Origin: Arthrobacter ramosus
GTDB lineage: Bacteria; Actinomycetota; Actinomycetes; Actinomycetales; Micrococcaceae
Length of the DNA: 64,000 bases
Reading direction: 5' to 3'
Assembly (NCBI RefSeq): GCF_039535095.1
Contig: NZ_BAAAWN010000001.1
Location: 1-64,000 of the forward strand
Position numbers and translations under genes: made by a program
The notes under the pieces: model-generated
What the model was told of the DNA's origin: nothing
Seen by the model: only the letters and a program-made list of their open reading frames with translations
The model's database searches: none
Part shown: in pieces, positions 21,596-29,698 of the stretch
Layout: every line of letters begins with the position of its first letter
Position numbering within the stretch: the stretch's first letter is position 1

Positions 21596-22594
21596 CTAGA
21601 AGCTCACCAGCGGGGTGACCGTGATGGTGTCCGCCCCTATGTCCAGACGTGTGGTGAAGCTGAAGTCGTGAACGGCGCTGAGGTCGCCGACTTGCCCGCT
21701 GAAGAGGTCGATTTCGCGGGCTGTGACCTTGGCTTTGCCGTTGAGGGGCGCCACGACCCACTGTCCGTTAAAGGGGTCGATGCTGACCTTGGGATACTCC
21801 GTGATCTGCCATTTGATGGTGCCATCCACCACCCGGCTGTTGGTCACGTGGTAGAACGGGCAGTCGGGCTGGAGCTTTTGCTGCTTGGTGGCGTCAGCGG
21901 CGCAGGTGTCCAGGAATTCCTTGACCTTGTCGCTCACCACCTTGATCATGGCGTCGGTGGGCTTGGTCAGAAGGTTGAGGGGTGCCTGAGGCAGGGCGCC
22001 CGTGGTTACCGAGGTGCTCGTAGTCGGCGCCGAGAAGTATTTGCCGGCGAGGCTGGCTTCGTACTGGCCGGGGTAAAACACGGCAAAGCTGTTTCGGCCA
22101 TTGGGCAGGTTCACCGGGACGCCGTTCAGGGTCGCCTCGTTGGCGTTCACTACGGTGACCTCGATCGTCGGCAAGGATGACGGCACGAACGACCACTTGC
22201 CGAAGAACAGCCACTCGGTGCCCGTCCGTTCAAGCAGGAAGTCCGAGTGCAGCGCCTTGCCGTCGATCTGATAGTCCATGGGGACCGTCACCCGGTTGCC
22301 GCCACGGGATTCGGCGTTGCCGAGCTTGATATCGGTGATCTTCGACGCAGCCGTCTGAAGGGCGGTACCGTCCAGCATGGCGGCGTTGGCGTTGGGCACG
22401 GACGCGTGCAGGAGCCCGAGGGCTTCCCCGCCGTGCCCCTTCTGGAGGGCCGAGAGGTAATCGCGAACTTGCTGCTGCGGGCTGGCTATGGAGTTGCTCA
22501 CCAGGTTGATCGAAACGATCGCAGCGGCCACGGCAAGCATCAGGCCGAGTAGCCACCCGGCCGCGGTCTTGACCAACGCTTGACTCAACTGCAC
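21596..22594 (-). CDS. Membrane-anchored or exported hypothetical protein
   Basis: A 332-residue protein with one N-terminal hydrophobic segment (about residues 10-32), then an extracytoplasmic part without a recognised catalytic motif. The early region (QQQVRDYLSALQKGHGGEALGLL) resembles DUF4878/NTF2-like lipoprotein domains; the later region is beta-rich with one Cys pair (CAADATKQQKLQPDC, about 231-245) that could form a disulphide. It converges on the thioredoxin-NHL gene. I do not recognise a specific family and assign no function. Confidence 0.7.
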   Translation of the reverse strand: MQLSQALVKTAAGWLLGLMLAVAAAIVSINLVSNSIASPQQQVRDYLSALQKGHGGEALGLLHASVPNANAAMLDGTALQTAASKITDIKLGNAESRGGNRVTVPMDYQIDGKALHSDFLLERTGTEWLFFGKWSFVPSSLPTIEVTVVNANEATLNGVPVNLPNGRNSFAVFYPGQYEASLAGKYFSAPTTSTSVTTGALPQAPLNLLTKPTDAMIKVVSDKVKEFLDTCAADATKQQKLQPDCPFYHVTNSRVVDGTIKWQITEYPKVSIDPFNGQWVVAPLNGKAKVTAREIDLFSGQVGDLSAVHDFSFTTRLDIGADTITVTPLVSF

Positions 22595-22761
22595 GCCCTT
22601 TACGTTACCCGCCGGTTCAGCAATACCTCGTCATCCCTCCCCTCACGTGACAACTGAACATGCTTTTGGGGAAGGGCCCGACGGCGGGTGGCAGCTCCTT
22701 TTTAGCGGCGCCGGCGCGATGAGGTTCCGAACACTCCGCGGAGCAATTCCGGCCGTACTGC

Positions 22762-23319
22762 TTATGCCCGCTTGGCGTACCGGAGGTAGACGACGCCGTT
22801 GCCAAAGCGATGTTCGTCCAACAGTTCAAGGGTCAGGCCCACGCCGTCGGGGAGGAATTGCTTGCCGCCTCCGACGACGACCGGCGTGAGGAAGAGACAG
22901 AACTCGTCCACCAGTCCGGCCTTGATGGCTTGGGCGGCTAGAACCGTGCCACCAATGGACATGTCCTGCTCTGACGACTCTTTGAGCGCGCGGATGGCTC
23001 CGGCGTCGAACTCCCGCTCGAGGCGTGTCTTCGCGGTGGACGGACTCTCCAGACTCGTCGAGTACACGATCTTCTCCGCGGCACGCCAGATCTCCGCGTA
23101 GTCCCGCATGACCGGTGGCTCCTCGGAAAGGGACATGTCCTCCCATGCGGACATGACCTCGTACATTCGCCTGCCATAGAGGTATGTGCCGATGGGCCGC
23201 TCAAGGTCGTTGACGAAGCTGTGCACTTCTTCGTCCGGCATGCTCCAATCGAATTTTCCGTCGGCATCGGCTGTGTAGCCGTCCAGGGACATGATCCCTG
23301 CGTAGATCAGTTTCGTCAT
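22762..23319 (-). CDS. Dihydrofolate reductase/RibD C-terminal family protein
   Basis: A 185-residue protein of the RibD_C/DHFR-like fold that reduces pteridine- or pyrimidine-like substrates with NADPH. Motifs: MTKLIYAGIMSLDGYTADAD at the N-terminus, GRRMYEVM, the glycine-rich IGGTVLAAQAIKAGLVDEF, and TPVVVGGGKQFLPDG. Stand-alone proteins of this kind are common in soil actinobacteria and have no fixed substrate. The ATG at 23319 is used rather than an upstream start at 23334 because it abuts the conserved first strand. Confidence 0.85.
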   Translation of the reverse strand: MTKLIYAGIMSLDGYTADADGKFDWSMPDEEVHSFVNDLERPIGTYLYGRRMYEVMSAWEDMSLSEEPPVMRDYAEIWRAAEKIVYSTSLESPSTAKTRLEREFDAGAIRALKESSEQDMSIGGTVLAAQAIKAGLVDEFCLFLTPVVVGGGKQFLPDGVGLTLELLDEHRFGNGVVYLRYAKRA

Positions 23320-23363
23320 GCACAGACGGTACACACTCGCGACGGCAACGGTATAGTGCCCGG

Positions 23364-23975
23364 ATGGATGACAAAGCGGTTCTGCTCAAATACCTGCGCG
23401 CCCGTCGCGCCGAGCTCCTCGCCAAGCTTGACGGACTCGACGAGTACGACGTCCGCCGGCCCATGACCCCCACCGGCACCAACCTCCTGGGACTGGTCAA
23501 GCATGTGGCCAGCGTGGAGCTGGGGTACTTCGGGGAAGTCTTTGGCCGGCCCAGCGGCCGGGACTTACCGTGGTTCGCCGACAATGCCGAAGCCGACGCG
23601 GACCTGTGGGTTCCCCCGGAAGAGAGCAGGGACGAGATCATCGAATTGCACCGGTTCTCGGCCGAGCACAGCGATGCAACCATCGAGTCGCTCCCACTCG
23701 ACGCTCCCGGGGAAGTGCCGTGGTGGCCGGAAGAACGCCGACACGTGACGCTCCATCAGATCCTGGTGCACATGTGCGTCGAGACGGCCCAGCACTTGGG
23801 GCATGCCGACATACTTCGTGAGCTTATCGACGGTTCGGCAGGGAAAGGCCCCGGGGACCTGAATTTGTCACAGCGAAGCCCCGAAGAATGGGCCGATCAC
23901 CGGGCCCGGATCGAAGCCGCGGCGCGCCAGGCCGGGCGTAGGCTCACGCCTGAGCGGGCACAAGATCCTTCGTGA
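23364..23975 (+). CDS. DinB family protein (DUF664 type)
   Basis: A 203-residue four-helix protein of the DinB/mycothiol-transferase superfamily. Three candidate metal-binding His are visible in VKHVASVELGY, ILVHMCVETAQHLGHADILREL. In actinobacteria this superfamily includes mycothiol-dependent thiol transferases, so detoxification is possible, but the substrate is unknown. It is divergent from the RibD_C gene, and its 3' end overlaps the convergent GNAT gene by 32 bp. Confidence 0.87.
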   Translation: MDDKAVLLKYLRARRAELLAKLDGLDEYDVRRPMTPTGTNLLGLVKHVASVELGYFGEVFGRPSGRDLPWFADNAEADADLWVPPEESRDEIIELHRFSAEHSDATIESLPLDAPGEVPWWPEERRHVTLHQILVHMCVETAQHLGHADILRELIDGSAGKGPGDLNLSQRSPEEWADHRARIEAAARQAGRRLTPERAQDPS

Positions 23976-24465
23976 ACGCCAAGTGCTTGATCTCTTCCGG
24001 ATCCGCGTCGACGTCGAACAGCGGGGTGTAGCCCGTGGCCAGGTACAGGTTCTTGGCTTCGGGCTGCCGCGGACCGGTGGTGAGGTAGATCCGGCGGTAG
24101 CCGCGCCGGGACGCCTCGGCCTCCAGTTCCGCGAGGACCACCCGGGCCAGCCCACGACGGCGGTGGGCCGAATGCGTCCAGATCCGCTTGAGCTCTGCCG
24201 TACCGGAGTCGTAGCGGCGGAATGCCCCGCCCGCTACGGTTTCGCCGCTCTCCTGCAGGATGAGCAGGGCGCCGTGGGGTGCGGCAAACTCGCCGGCCGG
24301 GTACCTGTTGAGCTCCTCGGCCGCGCCACCGCTGCCGAAGAGGTCCCCGTAGCGCGTGGTGTATTCGACGGCGAGTTCGTCCAGAAGGGGCTTGACCCGT
24401 GGATCGCGCATGGGCAGGGTCAGGACGGAAAGGCCCGACGACGGCAGGGTTGGCGTTGTTTTCAT
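23944..24465 (-). CDS. GNAT family N-acetyltransferase
   Basis: A 173-residue GNAT acetyltransferase. The acetyl-CoA loop is in IWTHSAHRRRGLARVVLAELE (R/Q-x-x-G/A form), followed by the beta strand RIYLTTG and the helix AKNLYLATGYTPLF. The substrate is not predictable. ATG 24465 is preceded by GAAAGG at good spacing; the longer frame upstream reads through a dispersed GC repeat and is unlikely to be translated. Confidence 0.85.
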   Translation of the reverse strand: MKTTPTLPSSGLSVLTLPMRDPRVKPLLDELAVEYTTRYGDLFGSGGAAEELNRYPAGEFAAPHGALLILQESGETVAGGAFRRYDSGTAELKRIWTHSAHRRRGLARVVLAELEAEASRRGYRRIYLTTGPRQPEAKNLYLATGYTPLFDVDADPEEIKHLAFTKDLVPAQA

Positions 24466-24497
24466 GACATGCCTTTCGTGAATTTCCCCAACTAGTC

Positions 24498-24551
24498 CCC
24501 ACCGCCACCCTCGCCTCGCAAGCTCGGCCAGGGAACCCTGGCGGCGTGGGC
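24498..24551 (-). repeat. Single diverged copy of the 54-bp repeat
   Basis: The segment matches the 54-bp unit tandemly repeated at 60428-60751, including CCAGGGAACCCTGGCGGCG, with a few substitutions in the middle. It lies directly beside the hairpin at 24553-24600. Confidence 0.75.
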
Positions 24552-24552
24552 C

Positions 24553-24600
24553 CTCGCAGTTGTTGTCGTTTTGAGGCGTCAAAACGACAACAACTGCGAG
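24553..24600. repeat. Long perfect hairpin, dispersed palindromic repeat
   Basis: A 22-bp perfect inverted repeat (24553-24574 with 24579-24600; arms contain GCAGTTGTTGTCGTTTTGA) with a GGCG loop, followed by CTAGTTGGGT. A related palindrome with the same CCAACT.GCTCGCA flank is at 53113-53178. It provides the stop codon (24579-24581) and a likely terminator for the FAD-dependent gene on the minus strand. Confidence 0.8.
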
Positions 24601-26531
24601 CTAGTTGGGTGGCCGGTGCTTGGGTGAGGGGCGGAGAGTTCGGTCAGGAGGCGGCGGGCCAGGGCGTCATTCTCCCGGAACGATGCAGCGTTCGTTCCGG
24701 GCCGCGCGAACGCACCGGCGCCCCAACCCGAGGTCCACGGTCCGACGGCGAAGAGGCCCGCCTGCCGTCCGCCGTCGGGAGCCAGGACTTCGTGCGAACT
24801 CGAGACCAACAGCTTACCGGTGGAGTGCGGGCCGTCCGAGGTGAGGAGCGACTGTTCGGTGCCCCGACCGGCGTCGTGCAGGTCCGCCAGCGCGGGGTTG
24901 GCCGATCGCACCACCGACGGCGACGGCAACCGTGCCTCGATGTACGCCGCTGCGTCCACCACCACGGGCGATTGGAAGGAACCGGCCACGAAACGGCCGC
25001 TGGCCTCGTCCGGGCGCACCCACATGCCCGAACCCAGGAACTGCAGCAATCCGGCCCGGTGCAGGGCGAGGATTTCGCGCAGCCGGTGGGGCGGCGGGCC
25101 GGAATCCACGAAGCTGAAGAAACCGTGCCACCACCCGTGCACCGCTTGCTGGGAGCGCGAATTGAGCCGCTCCTGCGGGACCAACCGGCCGAGTTCCATG
25201 TAGACGCGGAGCAAGGCCGTGAACAGGGCCAAGGTTTCCGAATGGTTCGGGCTGGTACGGAGGTTGAGGTCACGTTCGATGTAGCTCACCACGGATCGTT
25301 GCACGGCTGCATGGTCCGCGAAGGCGCAGCCGCTGAAAGGCTGGTCCAGGGCTTCGAGGTCGAGCCGGAGGGAGGGTTCCGGGATGGCCGCGGCCACGAG
25401 GTCTTCGCGTTCGCAGCTGTACCAATCCAGGGCATCGAATTGCGCCGAAAATTCCTCCCAGCCGCCGTGGACCCGTTCCGGATAGCCGGTGAAGAGCTCG
25501 CGGTAATAGGCGTAGCCGGCGTCCTTGGCGATGAGCGGCCAGAGCTGGGTCCGGAAATCCAGCTCCTCGTGGGCGGCGAGCAGCGATTCCACAGCGGCGG
25601 CGGTTAAGTACCGGGGCAGGCCGACGGGTTCCCCTCGCAGGGTCGACGAGATCTTGGAGTGGTAGGGGACTCCGCGCCGCGAGCCTGCCCAGAGTCTCGG
25701 TTCGGCGCCGGACGGCACATAGTCCAGGCCGCCGTCGGGCCTGTCTTCGAAGCGGCCGCCGCGGCCCTCGAACAAGAGCACCAGAAGGTCCACGAACGCG
25801 AGTCCCATGCCCGAGACCAGGACGTCCTGGCCGGGTGCGATCGCCGAATAATCGACGTCGGTGGTGTACGACGGCGCCGCGTGGAATCCGCCGTGGCGGG
25901 CGGCGAAATCGGCCAGCCGCGCTGATTCCGGATCGGCCCGGGAGTCCGTGTGGCCCAGGGAGTACACCACGAGATCCGCCTCCAGCACCCCGTCGGAGGC
26001 GAGCCGCACGCGGTATTTCGCACCGCCGTCGGGCACTGGAGCAAGATGTTCGACGGCGGTAGCCGTGTCCCGGTGGACCGTCACCGTGACGTCCGGGCCG
26101 AGTGCCGCGACGGCCCTGCGGAAGAACCACTCAAGGTATCTGCTCTGGAGCTGGCGGCTGGGAAACGACCCCGGTGTCAGCGCACGGAGCTGCTCAAGGA
26201 GATGGGGCTCCAGCTGCGGGATGTCCCGGATGGAACCGTCCAGCACGCCGGCCGCCCATGCTGCGAGACCCGGACCGTCCACCGAGGGACCATCGCAGGC
26301 CACGGAACCGTCGGTGAACATCGTGACGTCCGCCGCAGTCGAGTTGAGCAGGAGTCCCGGGCTCTGGTCATAGCGCCAGATCCTCCCGGAACCGGGTTCG
26401 TACGGTTCGACGACGTGGATGGAGAGTGGGCCGTCGAAGAGTCCGGGCTTGTTGGCCGCGAGCCGTTCGAGGATGCCGGCAGAGCGCGGACCACCGCCAA
26501 TAAACACGATAGTGGGGGCGAAGGACGGCAT
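24579..26531 (-). CDS. FAD/NAD(P)-binding protein
   Basis: A 650-residue flavoprotein of the FAD-NAD(P)-binding type (HI0933/FAD_NAD_binding_9 family). The dinucleotide motif is IVFIGGGPRSAGILERLA near the N-terminus; further blocks are VEPYEPGSGRIWR, LLNSTAADVTMF and the second dinucleotide site VLVSGMGLAFVDLLVLL. Members are often misnamed as hydroxylases; the true reaction is unknown. The start at 26531 has ACAGGAG 7-8 nt upstream. The last residues (SSQLLSF) are encoded within the long hairpin, so the repeat has supplied the C-terminus. The gene is divergent from the ABC importer/monooxygenase operon and probably functions with it. Confidence 0.82.
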   Translation of the reverse strand: MPSFAPTIVFIGGGPRSAGILERLAANKPGLFDGPLSIHVVEPYEPGSGRIWRYDQSPGLLLNSTAADVTMFTDGSVACDGPSVDGPGLAAWAAGVLDGSIRDIPQLEPHLLEQLRALTPGSFPSRQLQSRYLEWFFRRAVAALGPDVTVTVHRDTATAVEHLAPVPDGGAKYRVRLASDGVLEADLVVYSLGHTDSRADPESARLADFAARHGGFHAAPSYTTDVDYSAIAPGQDVLVSGMGLAFVDLLVLLFEGRGGRFEDRPDGGLDYVPSGAEPRLWAGSRRGVPYHSKISSTLRGEPVGLPRYLTAAAVESLLAAHEELDFRTQLWPLIAKDAGYAYYRELFTGYPERVHGGWEEFSAQFDALDWYSCEREDLVAAAIPEPSLRLDLEALDQPFSGCAFADHAAVQRSVVSYIERDLNLRTSPNHSETLALFTALLRVYMELGRLVPQERLNSRSQQAVHGWWHGFFSFVDSGPPPHRLREILALHRAGLLQFLGSGMWVRPDEASGRFVAGSFQSPVVVDAAAYIEARLPSPSVVRSANPALADLHDAGRGTEQSLLTSDGPHSTGKLLVSSSHEVLAPDGGRQAGLFAVGPWTSGWGAGAFARPGTNAASFRENDALARRLLTELSAPHPSTGHPTSSQLLSF

Positions 26532-26722
26532 GGCAACTCCTGTTGGCGGTGGCTGGTGGTACCCGAGCCTAGGGACGCGGCGGGGCTTCGGTCGAGGCGC
26601 AGGTAACGGCCGTTCACCCCGCGTCACGGCCCGTCAACAAGCGCAAAAAACGGACTCATGTGGCTCCATATGAAGCCGCGCGAAGCGCCATGAAGCCCCA
26701 TGAAGAAGTGCAAAAATCCGCC

Positions 26723-26751
26723 TTGCAGCCCCTTCGAGAGCGCCCCTAGAT
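26723..26751 (+). promoter_or_regulatory. Promoter of the importer-monooxygenase operon
   Basis: TTGCAG (26723-26728), 17-bp spacer, CTAGAT (26746-26751), giving a leader of about 38 nt before ATG 26796. Three direct copies of ATGAAG lie upstream at 26670, 26690 and 26700, spaced by 20 and 10 bp and so on one face of the helix, which suggests an activator site. Confidence 0.5.
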
Positions 26752-26795
26752 TGGCAGCCATCCGACAAAACAAGCGATACGAAGCGAGGTGGCGC

Positions 26796-27911
26796 ATGAG
26801 TTCAGCAGCAACCACAGTGGCGCAGTCCGCACAGCAATCTGCACCGGAACCGGCGCCCGGCGCCTTTTTGGAACACAGCGCCTTTTTGGAACACAGCGCC
26901 TTTTTGGAACACAGCGCCTTCGCGGAAAGCCCGACGGCGGACGCTGCCCAGAGTGCCGACGCCAACAGTGCCGTCGCCCGGCCCGCAGCCGACTACTCCG
27001 GCTACAAAATGGTTCCTGCCCGGCATCCGTGGCGCTGGGTAGGCACCGTGCTGGTCGCTCTTGGCGTCGTCGCCGTGGCCTGGTCCCTCGCGACTAACCC
27101 GCGCTGGGAATGGGGTGTCGTGGCGCAATGGTTCACCGCGCAATCCGTGGTGAACGGCCTCGTGGAGACACTGAAGCTGACGGCCATCTCCGGCGCGCTC
27201 GGCTTTGTCCTCGGCTTCATTCTGGCGCTCATGAGGCTCTCGGCCTCGCCGCTGCTGCTCTCGGTGTCCTGGACGTTCTCCTGGATCTTCCGCTCCACGC
27301 CCTTGTTGGTCCAGATGCTGCTTTGGTACAACCTGGGCTACCTCTACGAGAAAATCAGCCTGGGCATCCCCTTCACGGATATCCGCTTCTTCGAGGTCCA
27401 GACCACCACGCTCATCAGCCAATTCGCGGCGGCCGTCCTGGGACTGACCCTCAACCAAGCGGCGTACTCGGCGGAAATCATCCGCGGCGGCATCCTCTCG
27501 GTGGATCAAGGCCAGCTCGAGGCCGCCGCGGCCCTGGGCATTCCGGCCTGGCGACGGTCCACCAGGATCGTGTTGCCGCAGGCCATGCGGGCCATCCTAC
27601 CCACCGCTTTCAACGAGATCATCGGCCTGGTCAAGGGAACGTCGATCGTCTACGTCCTGGCCTATTCCGAGCTCTTCTACACCGTGCAGGTCATCTACAA
27701 CCGCACCCAGCAGGTCCTTCCGCTGCTCCTCGTGGCGACCCTCTGGTACGTGGCCATTACCTCGGTCCTGAGCGTCTTCCAGTACTACATCGAGCGGCAC
27801 TACTCGAAGGGCGCCGTCCGCAACCTGCCGCTCACTCCGCTGCAGAAGGCCAGGAAGTTCTTTGCCACCCACGCACCCGTGAACACTGACCGAGCGAAGG
27901 AAGTCCGATGA
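26796..27911 (+). CDS. Amino-acid-type ABC transporter permease
   Basis: Inner-membrane permease of the polar amino acid (HisM/GlnP) type, 371 residues. The N-terminal ~70 residues are cytoplasmic and of low complexity, including three exact FLEHSA repeats; after a first helix (about 80-100) the permease domain follows with QSVVNGLVETLKLTA and the EAA loop QLEAAAALGIPAWRRSTRIVLPQAMR. The start ATG 26796 has GAGGTGG before it. It is the first gene of a seven-gene unit; the next gene overlaps by 4 bp. With one permease gene, the transporter is probably a homodimer in the membrane. Confidence 0.9.
   Translation: MSSAATTVAQSAQQSAPEPAPGAFLEHSAFLEHSAFLEHSAFAESPTADAAQSADANSAVARPAADYSGYKMVPARHPWRWVGTVLVALGVVAVAWSLATNPRWEWGVVAQWFTAQSVVNGLVETLKLTAISGALGFVLGFILALMRLSASPLLLSVSWTFSWIFRSTPLLVQMLLWYNLGYLYEKISLGIPFTDIRFFEVQTTTLISQFAAAVLGLTLNQAAYSAEIIRGGILSVDQGQLEAAAALGIPAWRRSTRIVLPQAMRAILPTAFNEIIGLVKGTSIVYVLAYSELFYTVQVIYNRTQQVLPLLLVATLWYVAITSVLSVFQYYIERHYSKGAVRNLPLTPLQKARKFFATHAPVNTDRAKEVR
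26862..26915 (+). repeat. Three exact 18-bp tandem repeats inside the permease gene
   Basis: GCCTTTTTGGAACACAGC is present three times in a row (26862, 26880, 26898), encoding AFLEHS three times in the cytoplasmic N-terminal tail. Units are a multiple of three, so copy-number change would keep the frame. Confidence 0.9.
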
Positions 27912-28702
27912 GTACCGCTGCAACCCGCGGCCATGTGGAAATCACCAACGTCCGCAAGTCCTTTGGGGGCACGGAAGTCCTCAAGGGTGTGTCCCTGACG
28001 GTGCCGCCCGGCGGAGTCGCAGTGATCGTGGGGCCCTCCGGCTCCGGGAAGTCCACGCTCCTGCGGACCATCAACCACTTGGAAAAGGTGGACGGCGGGT
28101 ACATCACCATCGACGGCCAATTGGTGGGCTACCAGGTCCGTGGAAACAAGCTGCACGAACTGCGCGAAAAGGACATCCTCAAGCAGCGCACGGACATCGG
28201 CATGGTGTTCCAGAACTTCAACCTGTTCCCGCACCTCACCGCACTGGAAAACGTGACCGAAGCACCCGTCGTCGCGCTCCACCGGAACAAAGCCGAAGCG
28301 CGCAAGCGTGCGCTGGAACTCCTGGACCGCGTGGGCCTCAAGGACCGGGCCGATGCCTACCCACGGCAATTGTCCGGCGGCCAGCAACAGCGCGTTGCCA
28401 TCGCCCGGGCGCTGGCCCTTGACCCCAAGATCCTGCTCTTCGACGAACCAACTTCGGCGTTGGATCCGGAGCTGGTCAACGAGGTCCTGGACGTCATCCG
28501 AGAACTCGCGACGTCGGGCACCACATTGATCATCGTCACGCACGAAATGGGCTTCGCCCGCGATGTGGCGGACACCGTGGTCTTCATGGATCAAGGCCAG
28601 ATCGTGGAGCAAGGCAGTCCCCAGGAGATCTTCGCGAATCCCCGTGAACCCCGGACGCGGAGCTTCTTCTCCAAAGTCATCGAACCAGCATTCAACATCT
28701 GA
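27908..28702 (+). CDS. Amino-acid-type ABC transporter ATP-binding protein
   Basis: ATPase subunit of 264 residues. Walker A is GPSGSGKSTLLR, the signature LSGGQQQRVAIARAL, Walker B ILLFDEPTSALDPELV, and the switch His is in IIVTHEMGFARDV. The sequence is of the GlnQ/HisP class. The start overlaps the permease stop in ATGA, so translation is coupled. It powers uptake together with the permease and the binding protein encoded on either side. Confidence 0.95.
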   Translation: MSTAATRGHVEITNVRKSFGGTEVLKGVSLTVPPGGVAVIVGPSGSGKSTLLRTINHLEKVDGGYITIDGQLVGYQVRGNKLHELREKDILKQRTDIGMVFQNFNLFPHLTALENVTEAPVVALHRNKAEARKRALELLDRVGLKDRADAYPRQLSGGQQQRVAIARALALDPKILLFDEPTSALDPELVNEVLDVIRELATSGTTLIIVTHEMGFARDVADTVVFMDQGQIVEQGSPQEIFANPREPRTRSFFSKVIEPAFNI

Positions 28703-28714
28703 GGACCCCCCCGC

Positions 28715-29698
28715 ATGCTTCGCATTAATCTCAAATTTTTGGCGCTCGCCGTGCTGCCCGCCGTCGTACTCCCGGCGCTCGCCGGCTGCTCCGACCCCGG
28801 CGCGTCCGCCGGCGGCGCCAGCCTGTTCGCGAGTACTGCCCGCAACGGCGTCGTCTACAACACCTCGCCCGAGCAGAACCGCATCCGGGCGCAGAAGGAC
28901 CCCGCCGCGGCAGCCGCGGTTCCCGCTGCGATCGGCAAGGACGGCAAATTGACCGTTGCCACCACGGCTGGATCCATCCCGCTGTCCTTCTACGCGACGG
29001 ACAACAAGACCCCGATCGGCGTCGAGGTGGACCTCGCACAACTTGTAGCCGACAAGCTCGGCCTCGCCCTGGACGTGCAGGTCACCTCCTGGGAGAACTG
29101 GCCGCTCAAGACGCAGTCGGGGGATTTCGAAGCCGTGTTCTCGAATGTGGGCATCAACAAGGACCGGGTTAAACTGTTCGACTTCTCCACCTACCGCGCC
29201 GCCTACATGGGCTTCGAGGCCAAGAAGTCGTCGACGTACAACGTCAAGGGCGCGGATGACATCTCCGGGCTGAAGGTCTCGGTGGGCTCGGGAACCAACC
29301 AGGAGAAGATCCTCCTGGCCTGGAACAAGGACCTGGAATCCCGCGGCAAGGCGCCTGCAACCCTGCAGTACTACTCCTCCGACGCCGACACCATCCTGGC
29401 GCTCTCCTCCGGCCGGACAGACTTGAACATCGCGCCCTACCCGTCCGTGTCCTACCGGGAAAACACCCGGAACGACCTGAAAGTGGTGGGCAAGGTCAAC
29501 GCCGGCTGGCCCTCCGAGACCCTCGTCGCGGCTACCACCCTCAAAGGAAACGGCCTGGCTCCGGCCATCACGGATGCCTTGAATTCGGCCATCAAGGACG
29601 GTTCCTACGGCAAGGTCCTGGATCGCTGGGGCCTGACCGAGGAAGCCCTGCCGGAATCCAAAACCGTGACCGAGGCCAACTTGGGGAGTGCGAAATGA
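28715..29698 (+). CDS. ABC transporter substrate-binding lipoprotein (family 3)
   Basis: Solute-binding lipoprotein of 327 residues. A signal peptide ends in the lipobox LAGC with Cys25 as the lipidation site. The mature part is an SBP_bac_3 domain (GKLTVATT, EVDLAQLVADKLGL, FEAVFSNVGINKDR, VGSGTNQEKILL). A family-specific PEQNRI segment precedes the domain. The protein is a paralogue of the product of 47667-48650. The ligand is not evident from sequence; the neighbouring monooxygenases suggest a small organic S or N compound rather than a common amino acid. The stop overlaps the start of the next gene. Confidence 0.92.
   Translation: MLRINLKFLALAVLPAVVLPALAGCSDPGASAGGASLFASTARNGVVYNTSPEQNRIRAQKDPAAAAAVPAAIGKDGKLTVATTAGSIPLSFYATDNKTPIGVEVDLAQLVADKLGLALDVQVTSWENWPLKTQSGDFEAVFSNVGINKDRVKLFDFSTYRAAYMGFEAKKSSTYNVKGADDISGLKVSVGSGTNQEKILLAWNKDLESRGKAPATLQYYSSDADTILALSSGRTDLNIAPYPSVSYRENTRNDLKVVGKVNAGWPSETLVAATTLKGNGLAPAITDALNSAIKDGSYGKVLDRWGLTEEALPESKTVTEANLGSAK

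Noticed and set aside
19497..21761. A 754-codon open frame antisense to the thioredoxin-NHL gene
   Set aside because: It is a high-GC shadow frame; the plus-strand gene has clear domains and the antisense product resembles nothing.
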